From the NCBI RefSeq assembly GCF_040954645.1, contig NC_092804.1, forward strand, positions 88,277,717 through 88,341,716: DNA of 64,000 bases, given 5' to 3'. The position numbers and the translations under genes were made by a program. Source of the DNA: Diabrotica undecimpunctata. Taxonomy: Eukaryota; Arthropoda; Insecta; Coleoptera; Chrysomelidae. This document shows positions 47,225 through 62,344 of the stretch, piece after piece; positions within the stretch are counted from its first letter, which is position 1, and each line of letters starts with the position of its first letter. The notes beneath the pieces were generated by a model, which was given only the letters and a program-made list of their open reading frames with translations, did not search any database and had not been told where the DNA came from.

Positions 47225-48979
47225 ATGGATACAAAAACGTTCTACGGGAAAAGCAGTAAATATCCGAGGAATCCAAAGACTTTGACTTTGATAGTGATAA
47301 TAAGAAAGTGATAATAATGAATTTTCCAGGTACTCAGATATCAATCGATCCAGGATCAAATAAAATGGAAAATGAAGACGATTTGTACGAAGCAAATTTA
47401 GACCAGGATACCAATTTAGATTTAGACCAAGATGAAGATGAGGGCGATACCGATAAACAGAAAAACACACTGAACAAAATGTGCTCCAAAGGTCAAAAAT
47501 GATCGTAAAAAACATTCAGTGGAAGGGTGGTTCCCGAACAGTATTTCTAATTCCAGAATGGAAAGGTAATTTACCAACATGCAAATTATTAGAACCGGAA
47601 TCCCCTCTACATTATTTTAAAAAGATGATATCTACCAATATGCTGGAAAACATAGTAGAACAAAGTAATTTGTATGCACTGCAAAAAAATATAAATAAAC
47701 CATTGAATATGACACTAGCAGAATTAAACCAATTTATTGGATCTGTTCTACTGATGTCAATATATGGCTTGCCAAGGACAAGATCATTTTGGCAGAAAGA
47801 AACACGTGTTGCTCAAATAGTCGATACTATATCTAGGAATCGCTGGGAAGAAATAAAAACTAAAATGCATTTCAATAATAACGAAAATATGGTCAATAAT
47901 AATGATAAGTTATACAAAATTAGACCATTCACCAAGGGTCTATTTTAAAATTTTCAAAGTATTCCAATGAGTGAAAAATTGTGTATTGATGAACAAATGA
48001 TACCATTCAAAGAGGCACATTCTTTAAAACAATATATGAAGAATAAACCAAAAAAATGGGGGATACAAGGCATTTGTTTTGTGTGATAGCAATGGTATTG
48101 TTTATAACTGGGAATTATATACAGGAACTGTTAAACATTCTCTTCATTTACCTAATGTAGATACCGGTAATGTAGTAATAAGATTGTGTGAGATAGTCAA
48201 ACCAAACAAATACTATAAAGTATATTTTGACAACTGGTTCAATAGCATTCAGTTGCAGATTGAAATGGAAAAACGTGGACTGCAATGTTTAGGAACTGTT
48301 CTTCCAAACAGATTGCCTTATTGCCATTTTTCTGATGACAAGAATATGAAGAAACAGGGCAGAGGTACTGTAGAAGAAACGCACGCTACAGTAGATGGCA
48401 TAAGACAAACAGCGTTAAAGTGGTACGATAATAAACCGGTTCATTTGATTAGTACATTTGTTGGTTCTGAGCCTACTTCGTTAGTCAAGAGGTGGGATAA
48501 GAAACAAAAATCAAGAATTATTGTATGCTGTCCAAATTCAGTGCAATTTTATAATAAATTTATTTTAGGTGTCGATCTTATGGATTCACTAATTTTTCTT
48601 TACCGAACAGACATAAGATCTAAAAAGTGGTATCTAAAAATATTTTTTCACCTTCTGGATTTAGCTGTTGTTAACAGCTGGTTGTTGCATCGTCGTGATT
48701 TCGATTACTTTGAAATTAAAAAGAAAAACTAGTTGCCTTTGTTACAGTTTAAGTCCCACTTATGTAGCGTACTGTACACGCAATGACCAGATCAAAAACA
48801 AAGGACGTCCCAGGCTCAGTGAAATTGAGAACGAAATTGTAAAAAAACAGAGGAGAGGATCTACTGCTATTGTACTACCAAAGGAAGTTAGGCTTGACCA
48901 AACCTTCCACTGGCCAGTAATTTCTGAAAAAAAAGGGAAGGGAAGGGAATATCGCACATTAATTTTTAATGTGCGATAA
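47225..48979 (+). pseudogene. piggyBac transposase, broken (copy 2)
   Basis: Same protein as 19409-21163. Starts MDTKTFYGKSSKY, with the same early frameshift. An acidic region in 47308-47502; core 47481-47948 (LAELNQFIGSVLLMSIYGLP) to a stop at 47948 at the same codon as copy 1. A private frameshift near 48060 lies after LCIDEQMIPFKE. The 48079-48732 frame keeps YKVYFDNWFNS intact (copy 1 has a stop at that Trp) and GVDLMDS, the second and third catalytic Asp contexts. A stop replaces Gln at 48730. The tail diverges and lacks the cysteines seen in copy 1. Confidence 0.88.
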
Positions 48980-49212
48980 ATGTAAAGTTGCTTTATGTTT
49001 TACATCTACAAATATTTGTTTTTTTGAATGGCATAATAAATAAGTATATAACTTAATTCGTTAGTGTTTGCTAAACACTCCCAAAACTCTCCTCAAACGA
49101 AATTTAAAAAATCTATTACTAGTTGTTGTAAATGGATATTTGAGCACATATACAAATTAAAACATTTTATAAACAAACAAGTTTACAAAAAAGTCGGGCA
49201 ATAGAGGGCTAA

Positions 49213-51659
49213 GATATTTATATTTCACTATATGCTCTATCATTTGGTTTTCATTTCAAATTTGCACCTATGACGAAATTTATAATATCTAAGATCTGGT
49301 GCTTTCATATGAAACTGGAATAAAACACTTGTTAGATAATATTTATTCGTTTTGAGTACACTTTTTTTAGAACCTAGTATATAAAAAAATAAATATTTGT
49401 CTGTCAACAAATTTCTATATAAAAGTACGAGGCACTATTCTCATGCTGTGAGCTTTGCTGCTCTGTTACTTTTATAACGCTCAAGTTATTTTTAATTTAT
49501 TGTCAATATTTTTCAGGTGTGTTTCCTTAAATGATCATTTTTAAGGTTAGTACGTTTGATTAAATGAAATTGACATTAATTTGATAGTTTCCATTTTATT
49601 AGTGCTGATGGTATATGACTAGCATCTGTTGGTACTATATATCAATTTCAACATGTGGAAGTGAGAGCACTCTCTTGTTGATAATTTCAGTGTAAATTTT
49701 GACGAAACCAGAAATAACCCATAATATTCTCCCCGTGTGATCTTAGTATTTCCGTTGATTAAATAGTATAGGGTATCCAATATTTCAATCAACGGTATGC
49801 CAGAGTGGTTTTTATTAATTTTTATATATATTTGCAAAATGAGAAAGAAAGTTCAGTACAGACAGTTAAACAGCTGATCTGTCAATTTAGAAGTAAGAGC
49901 AGGACCAACTTGCTGAAAAGTATACCCATACACAAAAGGAATAATAAAATGTACTGCACAAACTATAGCGATATAAGCTATATATAAGCTATATCTCTAT
50001 TAATAATTAGGATATACAGTATTTTTTCTAATACACCTGGAACGATTGAGTAAATAGGTGAACTATAAAGTAGGTGAATATTAGTGTGGAATTAGAAAAA
50101 CTTAATAAATCGTTGATCAATTATTCACTATTAGGCAGTTAATGAGTAATGTTGGGAATACAAAAAAAAACATTAAACTAGTTATTTATAGATTTTAAAC
50201 AAACACTGATATAATCATAAGAATAAAACTATGAAATACCATGGCAGAAAAGAAAACTGTCGACTTATTTTCAAATGTACATTGATTTCAAACAGGAAGA
50301 TTCCATTCCAAACTCTATTTAAAAAGTAAAATCAATAAACAGATAATTATATACATAAAGATTATACAAATCCCAAATATTGGAAAACCTAAATATGCGT
50401 GGTCAAAATATTAAAAATCAAAGTGCTTTAAAAACAGTGAACGAATTCGCCTAACAGCTGTTTTGAAAACAATATATTATGAAACGAATTGGGGATATTA
50501 TATTACACAAACTAAACCGCTTGTCTACAAAAAAAATCAAGAAAATATGATACGACAGGAAAGACTAATGACTTTACAGCTAATTGCCACATAAATATCA
50601 ATGTAACGCAAAAACACTTATTTAGTTAAACGTAAAATGTTTCACTAAACGTTAACGAAAATGTTAGAAATAAAGGTTAAAACATGCTTTTCAATTCGCG
50701 GTAAAAGATTTAATAAAGTTCAGCACACAGTATAAATTCGTAACAAAATTCATATACCAGTAAACGGTACTCGATACAGCAGCAAAGTAATTTTGGCAAC
50801 AAATATGTAGGTTGTACTTTACCCCATTGGAATCATAGTACCCGCTATGGAAAATGGTGTCTTCTTTGACATCCAGCAACCACAAATGTGAAATTAGGAA
50901 AGATTAATGTGAAATTAGGAAAATTCAATGAATCGTTGATCAAATATTCACTATTATATACTTAATGAAAAATGTTGGGAATAAAAAAAAACATTAAGCT
51001 ACTTATTTATAGATTTTCAACAAACATATGATATAATTATAAAATTGTAACTAAAATGCTATGGAAGAACTAGGCATACATAAGAAAATTAACTGCCAAC
51101 TTACTTTCAAATGTCCAGTGACCTCAAATATGAAGATGCCCTGTCTCCAATCGTGTTTGCCATCGTTTTGGAGAGCATCTCCCGGAAAGCAAATACAGAA
51201 AATCTCACAGTTTAATAATTAAGGTCCTCATATTATACGGACCTTCGACGATGAGTTTGATATAGTAGCGAAAATAATTATTAGTAAGCAAAAAACGTTA
51301 ATACATTCAATAGAAAAAAGCGCAAAAAAGGGTCCTCCAAATCAACGATAATAAAAAAATATATGGCTATCACTTTGAAATGTTTCATCGGTCTAAATAT
51401 TTGGAATTTAAGAGCACTTTTAACAAAAACACTACAAAAGATCATAACAACAGAATACAAGCTGGCAATTGCTACGTTTTAAGCAAAAAAATTAAATCCA
51501 AAAATACATCCCGCAGTAAGAAAAATAAGAATCTACGTATGTAAGTAAAACACAAACAATGAAAAAATAAAATAAGAGCCGATTGAGCGTCGCAGAAAGA
51601 AATATATATATATAATTCTGTTCTGAATAAGATCACAAATCAATACAAAGTACAAAACA
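49213..51659. other. Non-coding part of duplication (copy 2)
   Basis: Counterpart of 21402-23920, without the 62-bp insert. It includes the LINE motif patch near 51120-51210 and the 64-codon minus frame at 50691-50885. No gene recognised. Confidence 0.5.
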
Positions 51660-51870
51660 ATAACTTTAGCGTTGAGATTTAGTTTCTTGTACGACGGTGC
51701 AATTTTTGACCTGTTTGACCTTAGCATTAGTTCCCAGTCGTAAAACACTTCTGAGGGCTTTTCTAGCAATCCTGATCTAATTAATACCTGAGTTTTACTT
51801 ACATTGTTTTATATATCCTGATTTTAGTAGTTCGCATTACACTTCTGGATTTAAAAGTGTTATGAGGTGA
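51660..51870 (-). pseudogene. LINE RT patch (copy 2)
   Basis: Counterpart of 23925-24140. The minus frame 51533-51769 (MLEKPSEVFYDWELML) is its downstream continuation. Confidence 0.45.
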
Positions 51871-52084
51871 TACATATATTAGTTTGCTACCTGAATTTTT
51901 CCTTTTATCTCTTATGTGACAACGTTATCTGCGATATCTAAAACGCCCCAATTTTTCAAAATTATATGGGTCTATTGTTACGTTATATGATCTATTCTAC
52001 ATCATCTCTTTTTTCTGTTAATAAATATTTATTTGGTTTTATCGTTACTATTATACCGTTTTTTTTTGCTGGTAATAGCATTAT

Positions 52085-52390
52085 TCTATAGTATTCTAAT
52101 ATTTAATCTATGGATTAAATTGGGATAACGAATAGATATTCTCTACTTTCTCGGAGAAATTATATTGTAACACACAAAAACCGTATTAAATTGCCAAAAA
52201 TTTTCTTGCATATTCTATTTATTTATGAGGGGCAGCAGCAATATCAGTAATAATAATAATATAATGCATATAGTCCTGGACTGGCTAATTGTTGGATAAT
52301 AGGAAACATGGATGTAGCAGTTTTAATGGTTTGGTGACTGCTTACTGAAATCGGGGAGCAGAGATATCAGTACCAAGTTAATGACTATAG
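52085..52390 (+). repeat. Interspersed repeat family U, unit 4
   Basis: Copy-2 counterpart of 24330-24660, with an extra 'taataataat' run near 52250. Confidence 0.85.
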
Positions 52391-52904
52391 GAGTTACGGA
52401 TACATTTTCTGATAACTTAGTTCCTCCCTTTTTTTTAACATATATTATAGAAGTCTCAAGTACAGGTCTCATGTAATTGTGGAAGATGCATAAGGTATTT
52501 AGACATCGTTTTTTGTAAAATGAATGTTTTAGATTTTCAGATGTATAAACATGACGTGAATTAATTTGGACTCATTTAGTTTAGGCTCTAATAGGTATAC
52601 TATTTGTAGGTTAAACTCCCATGCTATACTTTAGCAAAGGCCTAAGCTATGCTAAAAAAGACTAGCACAATTTTTTTTCTAAAACGTGTTTCTCAACAAG
52701 TTTCTTACTTAGTTATATCGATAATTCTGTATATTCAATTAATCATGGGATACTTTTTATCTCTGAATAAAAATTGTCGGTTTGGAATCAGCTCCTTTTT
52801 TTTATTATTGGTTTCATTAACTTACATAAATAAATACAACCTGATTTAAAGTAAAGCTAAAGTTGATTTTTAAATGCACACTTTAGATACTCTGTTTTTG
52901 TTTG

Positions 52905-54390
52905 CCTAATTTTTAGACCTTTTTGCTCAAGCGCCCATCTCCATTGTCTCAATCATTAATTCAATTATCTCTCCTTATCTCTTACTAACACCACATCGTT
53001 AGCATACATCAGGCACTAAGGGATATCTCCTTGACATGTTTTCGTTAATTTTTCCAACACTAATTAGAAGAGATGAGGGATTAGCACTGACCCCTGATGC
53101 AATACTATTCTCAATTGAAATTTATCAGTGTTACCCTCACTTGTTCTAACATTAGTTTTCCATTACTCGCCTTATGATAAAAATTGCATCCGTTGTTGAT
53201 TAGCCTTGCATGAATTTAAACTGATTTCCTAATATTTCTGTTTCTTCCTGTATCCTACTATCAATTATTCTCTCCCACAGTTTTATGGTGTGACAGAGTA
53301 GTTTTATGGCTCTATAGTTTGTACATAGTTTAACATCTACTTTGTTTTTGTATACAGGTACTAAAATGCTACTTCTCCATTCATCCGGTATTCGCCTTAC
53401 TTTCAAAATTCTATTAAATAGTCCTGTTAGCCAACTTGTTCCTGATTTTCCTAATACTGATCATATATATCCAGGGATGCCATCAGGACCTATGCGTTTT
53501 CTTTTTTCATCTTATGTAGCTCTTGAATTACTTCCGCGGTCGTCATTTTCGGTACCATTGCTATTACTGTCTCTGTTGCCTCTATAGATGCTTTCTCAAA
53601 CTCTTCGTTTAATTCGTCGTTAAAGAACTCCTTCCAGCGATTTTTTACATCCTTTTCTTGCATAAATAGTTTAATGTATTTATCTCGTATACATTTAATC
53701 TGATTAAAGTCTTTGGTTTTCTTTGCTCCACTTTTAGCAATTTTGTATATGTTTTTTTCTTAGTACTCAGTTCATTGTACAGCTTTTCATACGCTGCTAC
53801 CTTAGATTGTGCTACCGCTACTTTTGCTTCCTCTTTATCTATTTGATACTTTTGATAATCTTGGTCTGATATTTTTTCTTGTCCCTCCTTATATAATCTT
53901 CTCTTGTCTTTTATATTGTCTTAAACATCGTCTGACTATCTATATTTTTTAACTCTTTACCAATTTTTAAGTCAATTTCCTGAGATTTTTTCAAGTATTT
54001 TAATTACACCCTCTTTAATAATTTTTGACACATTTCTCCAAATTTCATTATGACCTTTTTCCATATTCCAACACATTCTTTTTTTATTTCTGTTCTAAAT
54101 TGAACTACTTTGTCGCTTGTTAACGTCAATTAATTGTTTTTGTGACTCTCCTCGATATTTTGGTTTTATTTCATATTTTACTTGTATATCTAGTACCAGC
54201 ACTTTATGCTGTTGGCTTACAGTTTCACTAATTATTACTTTAGAGTCTTTACATAAGGGATTGGCTTGCGATCCATATTTGGAATTGATTTTGTCTGCTT
54301 TTGAATTGGATAAGTTGGCTTTCTCTTTTCTAAAAGCATGTACTAACAGTGGACTAGGTATGGCCACTGTTAGTACATGCTACTGCTAAT
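52905..54390 (-). pseudogene. RTE-like LINE endonuclease-RT remnant (copy 2)
   Basis: Clearer copy of 25170-26645. A minus frame from 54367 holds the linker (SNSKADKINSKYG, VSQQHKVLVLDIQVKYEIK). The frame 53406-53200 reads RRIPDEWRSSILVPVYKNK, then CTNYRAIKLLCHTIKLWERI, the N-terminal RT blocks of RTE-type LINEs. Further down, HQGSVLIP (near 53095) and MYANDVVLV (near 52995) are the decayed active-site region. Many stops. Confidence 0.8.
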
Positions 54391-54419
54391 TCCAGCATAT
54401 TATCTGCCATATTATTTAC

Positions 54420-54640
54420 TGCTAATAGCATTCTTCTATAGCATTCTAATATTTAATCTATAGATTAAATCCGTATAGCAAATAGATATTTTTCACTTTC
54501 TCGGAGAAATAATATTCTAACATACAAAATCCTATTAAATTGCCAAAACCTTCCTTTCATATTTTATTCACTTATAAGGGGTATCGGGGAGCAGAGATAT
54601 CAGTACCAAGTTATTGCATATATGAATTGTTGCTTGAACT
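54420..54640 (+). repeat. Interspersed repeat family U, unit 5 (internally deleted)
   Basis: Counterpart of 26690-26990, lacking about 130 bp between 'cacttataagg' and 'ggtatcggggagcag' near 54578. Confidence 0.8.
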
Positions 54641-54689
54641 TTAATATTATTAAACAGCACTATATCAACAGCACTATATTCTATAACAC

Positions 54690-54990
54690 AAGAAACACTG
54701 TGTTATAAAACAGTCGAATAATATACAAATTCTCAATTCAAATATTCAAAAAATTAAAGAACAGCTTACTAAAATAGAAATCGCCTATTTAAAATGCAAT
54801 CCATTAATGGTCCAAGGTACCAAGCACTTCTAGCATATGGTAATGATATTGATTTCATAAGAAACTCTCTCCCGTCTGTGACATCTTCAACAAAGTGAAG
54901 AGAACACGAAAAATATTTTTTACTTAAAACCAACAAAATGAAAAACAAATACAAGCGAATCAACAGAAGAGAGCAATTCAATCTAGATCG
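54690..54990 (+). pseudogene. LINE RT remnant (copy 2)
   Basis: Counterpart of 27318-27600. Confidence 0.5.
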
Positions 54991-55117
54991 TGGATAAAAC
55001 AAGTGATGTTTTTATCTAAGGGGATGTCATAGAATTTTTGGAGAAATGTTCTCTAATTTAATATGTCGTAAGCGGCATTTAGATTGACAAATACTACCCC
55101 TAATACCTGATATCTTC

Positions 55118-55152
55118 CGTACCCGTTGTTGATTTTTGCAACAACGGGTACG
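55118..55152. repeat. 14-bp-arm hairpin (copy 2)
   Basis: Identical stem and loop to 27740-27774. Confidence 0.85.
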
Positions 55153-55439
55153 TTATTACATACTTTATAGGTATTACAAATAAAAATAAATAAGCAAGAA
55201 GAATGTAAGTGTATTATATTTAAACCAAGTGACAGAAAAAAATATTATACATACATGTACTTCTAAATTAAAAATTATATGCCTGACAAAGCAAAATACA
55301 AAAAACAATGATTTAACATTGAAAATAATGATAGCTTGCACAAGCGACAAAGTATTTAAAACGATAAGGCAGAACATATTATATGTAATTGTAATAGATA
55401 TGTTGGCTAAAATTAAGTTACCATAAGACACCGAAATAT

Positions 55440-59790
<4,351 letters not shown>

Positions 59791-60840
59791 TCACCTAATC
59801 AGACTCCTGACAGAAAAGAATTTAGATAAACGAGACATCCGACTAATAGCAAATATGTACTACAATCAGAAAGCAGTAGTGAGAGTAGAGAATAATACCA
59901 CTGAAGAAATTGAAATAAAGCGAGGTGTGAGACAAGGGTGTATACTGTCACCAACCCTGTTTAATCTCTATTCCGAAGACGTAATGAATAGAACACTCTC
60001 TGAGCAATCCGTAGGTATTAAAATAAATGGTGTTAGATTAAACAATCTGAGATTTGCCGACGACACCGTTCTGATCGCAGAAACACTTGAAGAGCTACAG
60101 ACATTGGTGAATAAGATAGCAGACTGCAGCGAAGAATATGGACTATCTTTGAACATAAAGAAAACTAAATTTATGGTAATATCGAAATCAACACAAAATG
60201 TTCAAAATTTATATTTACACAATGAAATTATCGATCCAGTTAGCAAATACAAATATTTAGGCACTTTTATAAATGAAGACAACGATAGCTCAGCAGAAAT
60301 CAAAATAAGAATAGAAAAAGCCAGATCCATATTCACTAAAATGAAGAGAATGTTCTGCGGAAGAGATTTGAGCCTTGAAATGAAATTTCGCCTGATGAGA
60401 TGTTACGTACTTTCTGTGCTGTTCTACGGAATGGAGTCATGGACGTTGAAAAAGATTGATACCAAAAAATTAGAGGCATTTGAACTGTGGATGTATCGCA
60501 GAATCCTGAGAATATCATGGACCGAGAGAGTCACAAATGTCGAGGTCTTGAGAAGAATGAATAAAGAAAAGGAAGTCATATTTACGATCAAAAAACGAAA
60601 ACTGCAATACTTGGGACACATTACAAGAGGCGAAAGATATGAACTGCTTCGAATAATTATGCAAGGGAAAATAGCAGGAAAAAGGTCCATAGGAAGAAGA
60701 CGAAACTCCTGGCTAAAGAATCTACGGGAATGGTATAGCTGTAGCAGCAACGAATTGTTTCGGTCAGCAGTTTCGAAAATACGTATAGCCCTGATGATCG
60801 CCAACCTTCGGAACGAAGATGGCACTTGAAGAAGAAGAAC
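59791..60840 (+). mobile_element. 5'-truncated LINE (FADD type)
   Basis: Starts inside the RT domain (HLIRLLTEKNLDKRDIRLI from about 59795) right after the broken hAT, and ends after the ORF with a GAAGAAGAAGAA tail at about 60829-60840. The best-preserved member here of the subfamily also seen at 3115 and 37715. Confidence 0.88.
59855..60829 (+). CDS. LINE reverse transcriptase, C-terminal half, open
   Basis: 324 residues without interruption. GVRQGCILSPTLFNLYSEDV (about residues 29-48), active site LRFADDTVLIAETLEEL (about 68-84), NIKKTKFMVIS, YKYLGTFINEDNDS, then VLFYGMESWTLKKIDTKKLE, YRRILRISWTERVTNVEVLR, LQYLGHITRGERYELL, and the end ELFRSAVSKIRIALMIANLR. The catalytic FADD is intact. 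The true protein would start far upstream with an endonuclease; this Met is merely the first in frame, and the RT reading continues upstream to about 59795. No stops or shifts suggest a comparatively young copy. It has no promoter of its own. Confidence 0.88.
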   Translation: MYYNQKAVVRVENNTTEEIEIKRGVRQGCILSPTLFNLYSEDVMNRTLSEQSVGIKINGVRLNNLRFADDTVLIAETLEELQTLVNKIADCSEEYGLSLNIKKTKFMVISKSTQNVQNLYLHNEIIDPVSKYKYLGTFINEDNDSSAEIKIRIEKARSIFTKMKRMFCGRDLSLEMKFRLMRCYVLSVLFYGMESWTLKKIDTKKLEAFELWMYRRILRISWTERVTNVEVLRRMNKEKEVIFTIKKRKLQYLGHITRGERYELLRIIMQGKIAGKRSIGRRRNSWLKNLREWYSCSSNELFRSAVSKIRIALMIANLRNEDGT

Positions 60841-60982
60841 AGTATCGTGTCGATAGCCGTAGAAGACGGTTGTTTTTGATATTGCTTTCGGTGCGAGTTT
60901 GAAAGTGATTGCTATTGTGTTATTTTGTGAATTTGTTTAGTGCAAATTAGGTCTATAATTTGGTATTCCAAAAAATATAATT

Positions 60983-62024
60983 ATGGGAGAAGACGCTATT
61001 GGAGGTCATAGACCGCCCAATGAATTACATTCTGAAAACACTTCTGAAAAAACTAATATGGATGATAACAGGTCTGTAAATACTTTAATTGATTTTGAAA
61101 ACCGGTATAAACTCAGCGTATGGCCCCATTCTTTGTATATATTGAACACAAAAATAAAACTATCGGTAGGTTATTTCCAATTAAGGTAGGACATTTTTTA
61201 TTAAATGATTCGTCCAATAAAAATGATGTACTTGAAATAAAAACAGTTGGCATTAATAGGGTAAAAGTCATTTTTAAAACTTATTCTATAGCAAATAAAA
61301 TAATTGATCATGATTTAATAAATAAAAATGATCTTATAGCTTATATTCCAAAAATGTATACACATAGAAAGGGCATAGTATGGTTGATACTTTCTTTTCG
61401 GATAATTATTTAAAGGATGCGATAATATCCGAGAGACAAGTGGTAAATGGTCAAAGGATGCAACGGAAAATAACGAACAACGATAGCACAACTCAATTAG
61501 TACCAAGACAAATCAAAGCAATAATGACATCAGAAAATATAACATTCAGAGAAGCAGAACAATTACATAACAATCCAAGTTACGCAAAAATAATAACTAA
61601 TAATAGATTTTCTATTCTAAATAACACTTCCAATTTTCAAAGTTTACCTACCTCGACTAACAATGTCCCTAATTTCACATTAAATAAACCGGTCATCACA
61701 CAACTACAACTAATAAACGTAAAGCAACTACCAATTTTACCCCATACCTCTGTCTCAACTTCTAGCAAAAGACCTACCCCTACATCTAATCCTATAATAC
61801 CCAATCCCTACAGGGACGAATTTATTGACTATAAAGAGAAACTTATATTACTTGTCACATCTCATATTCATCAACTTATGTATACCAATAATCAATCTCA
61901 ACCTATATGCAATTTAGAAAATGAATTAAGAAAACTTATTTCTAATCATTTAGAAGAAACAGGTAATAACACAGAAACGGATAATTTAGCGATGAGTGAC
62001 AGTGAAAGCATTCACTCGTATTAA
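60983..62024 (+). pseudogene. LINE ORF1 (nucleic-acid-binding protein), broken
   Basis: Starts MGEDAIGGHRPPNELHSENT. Frameshifts near 61120 and 61380 divide it among three frames: the first ends after YKLSVWP; the second carries PFFVYIEHKNKTIGRLFPIK and VKVIFKTYSIANKIIDHDLI; the third carries VDTFFSDNYLKDAIISERQV, NITFREAEQLHNNPSYAK and an acidic C-terminal tail ending SESIHSY. Relatives in my memory have CCHC zinc knuckles between a VPRQ-type segment and the NITFREAE block; here VPRQ runs straight into IKAIMTSE with no cysteines, suggesting loss of the knuckles. The stop is now supplied by the SINE (TAT TAA), one residue short of the original. Confidence 0.75.
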
Positions 62025-62319
62025 TAATAATAATAGTCTCCCGTTTTATACCGCTCGCGGCTTTGGGAGTATAGCAGGATAGTCTGCTATATCTAGGGCC
62101 TACGGTATACAAGGAAGGTAACATGGCCAGTGCTACGCTTCAACCGCCCATTTTTACCCCTGGTTTTACCCAAGGTACTCATTTTATTCAGGCTGAGTCG
62201 ACCTGGGGCCTATAGACATTGTTAAAAATATCTAGTTGTTCTTGCCGGCCGTAGGATTCGAACTCCGGACCACCGGCATGCGAGGCAAGCATCCTACCGC
62301 TTGCGCTACGCAGGCCCTA
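62021..62319 (-). mobile_element. tRNA-derived SINE with 11-bp target duplication
   Basis: 299-bp insert flanked by ATTCACTCGTA at 62010-62020 and 62320-62330. Minus strand: a tRNA-like head with box A TAGCGCAAGCGG (62308-62297) and box B GAGTTCGAATCC (around 62254-62263), a body of unknown origin, and a TTA-repeat tail (plus 62021-62034). The tRNA-like head is GC-rich and well preserved. Not a functional tRNA gene: it is embedded in a retroposon with tail and target duplications. Confidence 0.92.
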
Positions 62320-62344
62320 ATTCACTCGTACTCTTAATTTCCAA

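Larger units (their letters stand above)
46445..49208 (+). mobile_element. piggyBac element, copy 2
   Basis: TTAA (46441-46444) then CCCTCTATAGCCCCG; right end GGGCAATAGAGGG then CTAA (49209-49212). Length 2764 bp, or 2381 bp without the LINE insert and its extra target copy, close to the 2396 bp of copy 1. Confidence 0.9.

Noticed and set aside
62245..62319. tRNA gene
   Set aside because: Has box A and box B but sits in a 299-bp unit with a TTA tail and target duplications, so it is the head of a SINE.
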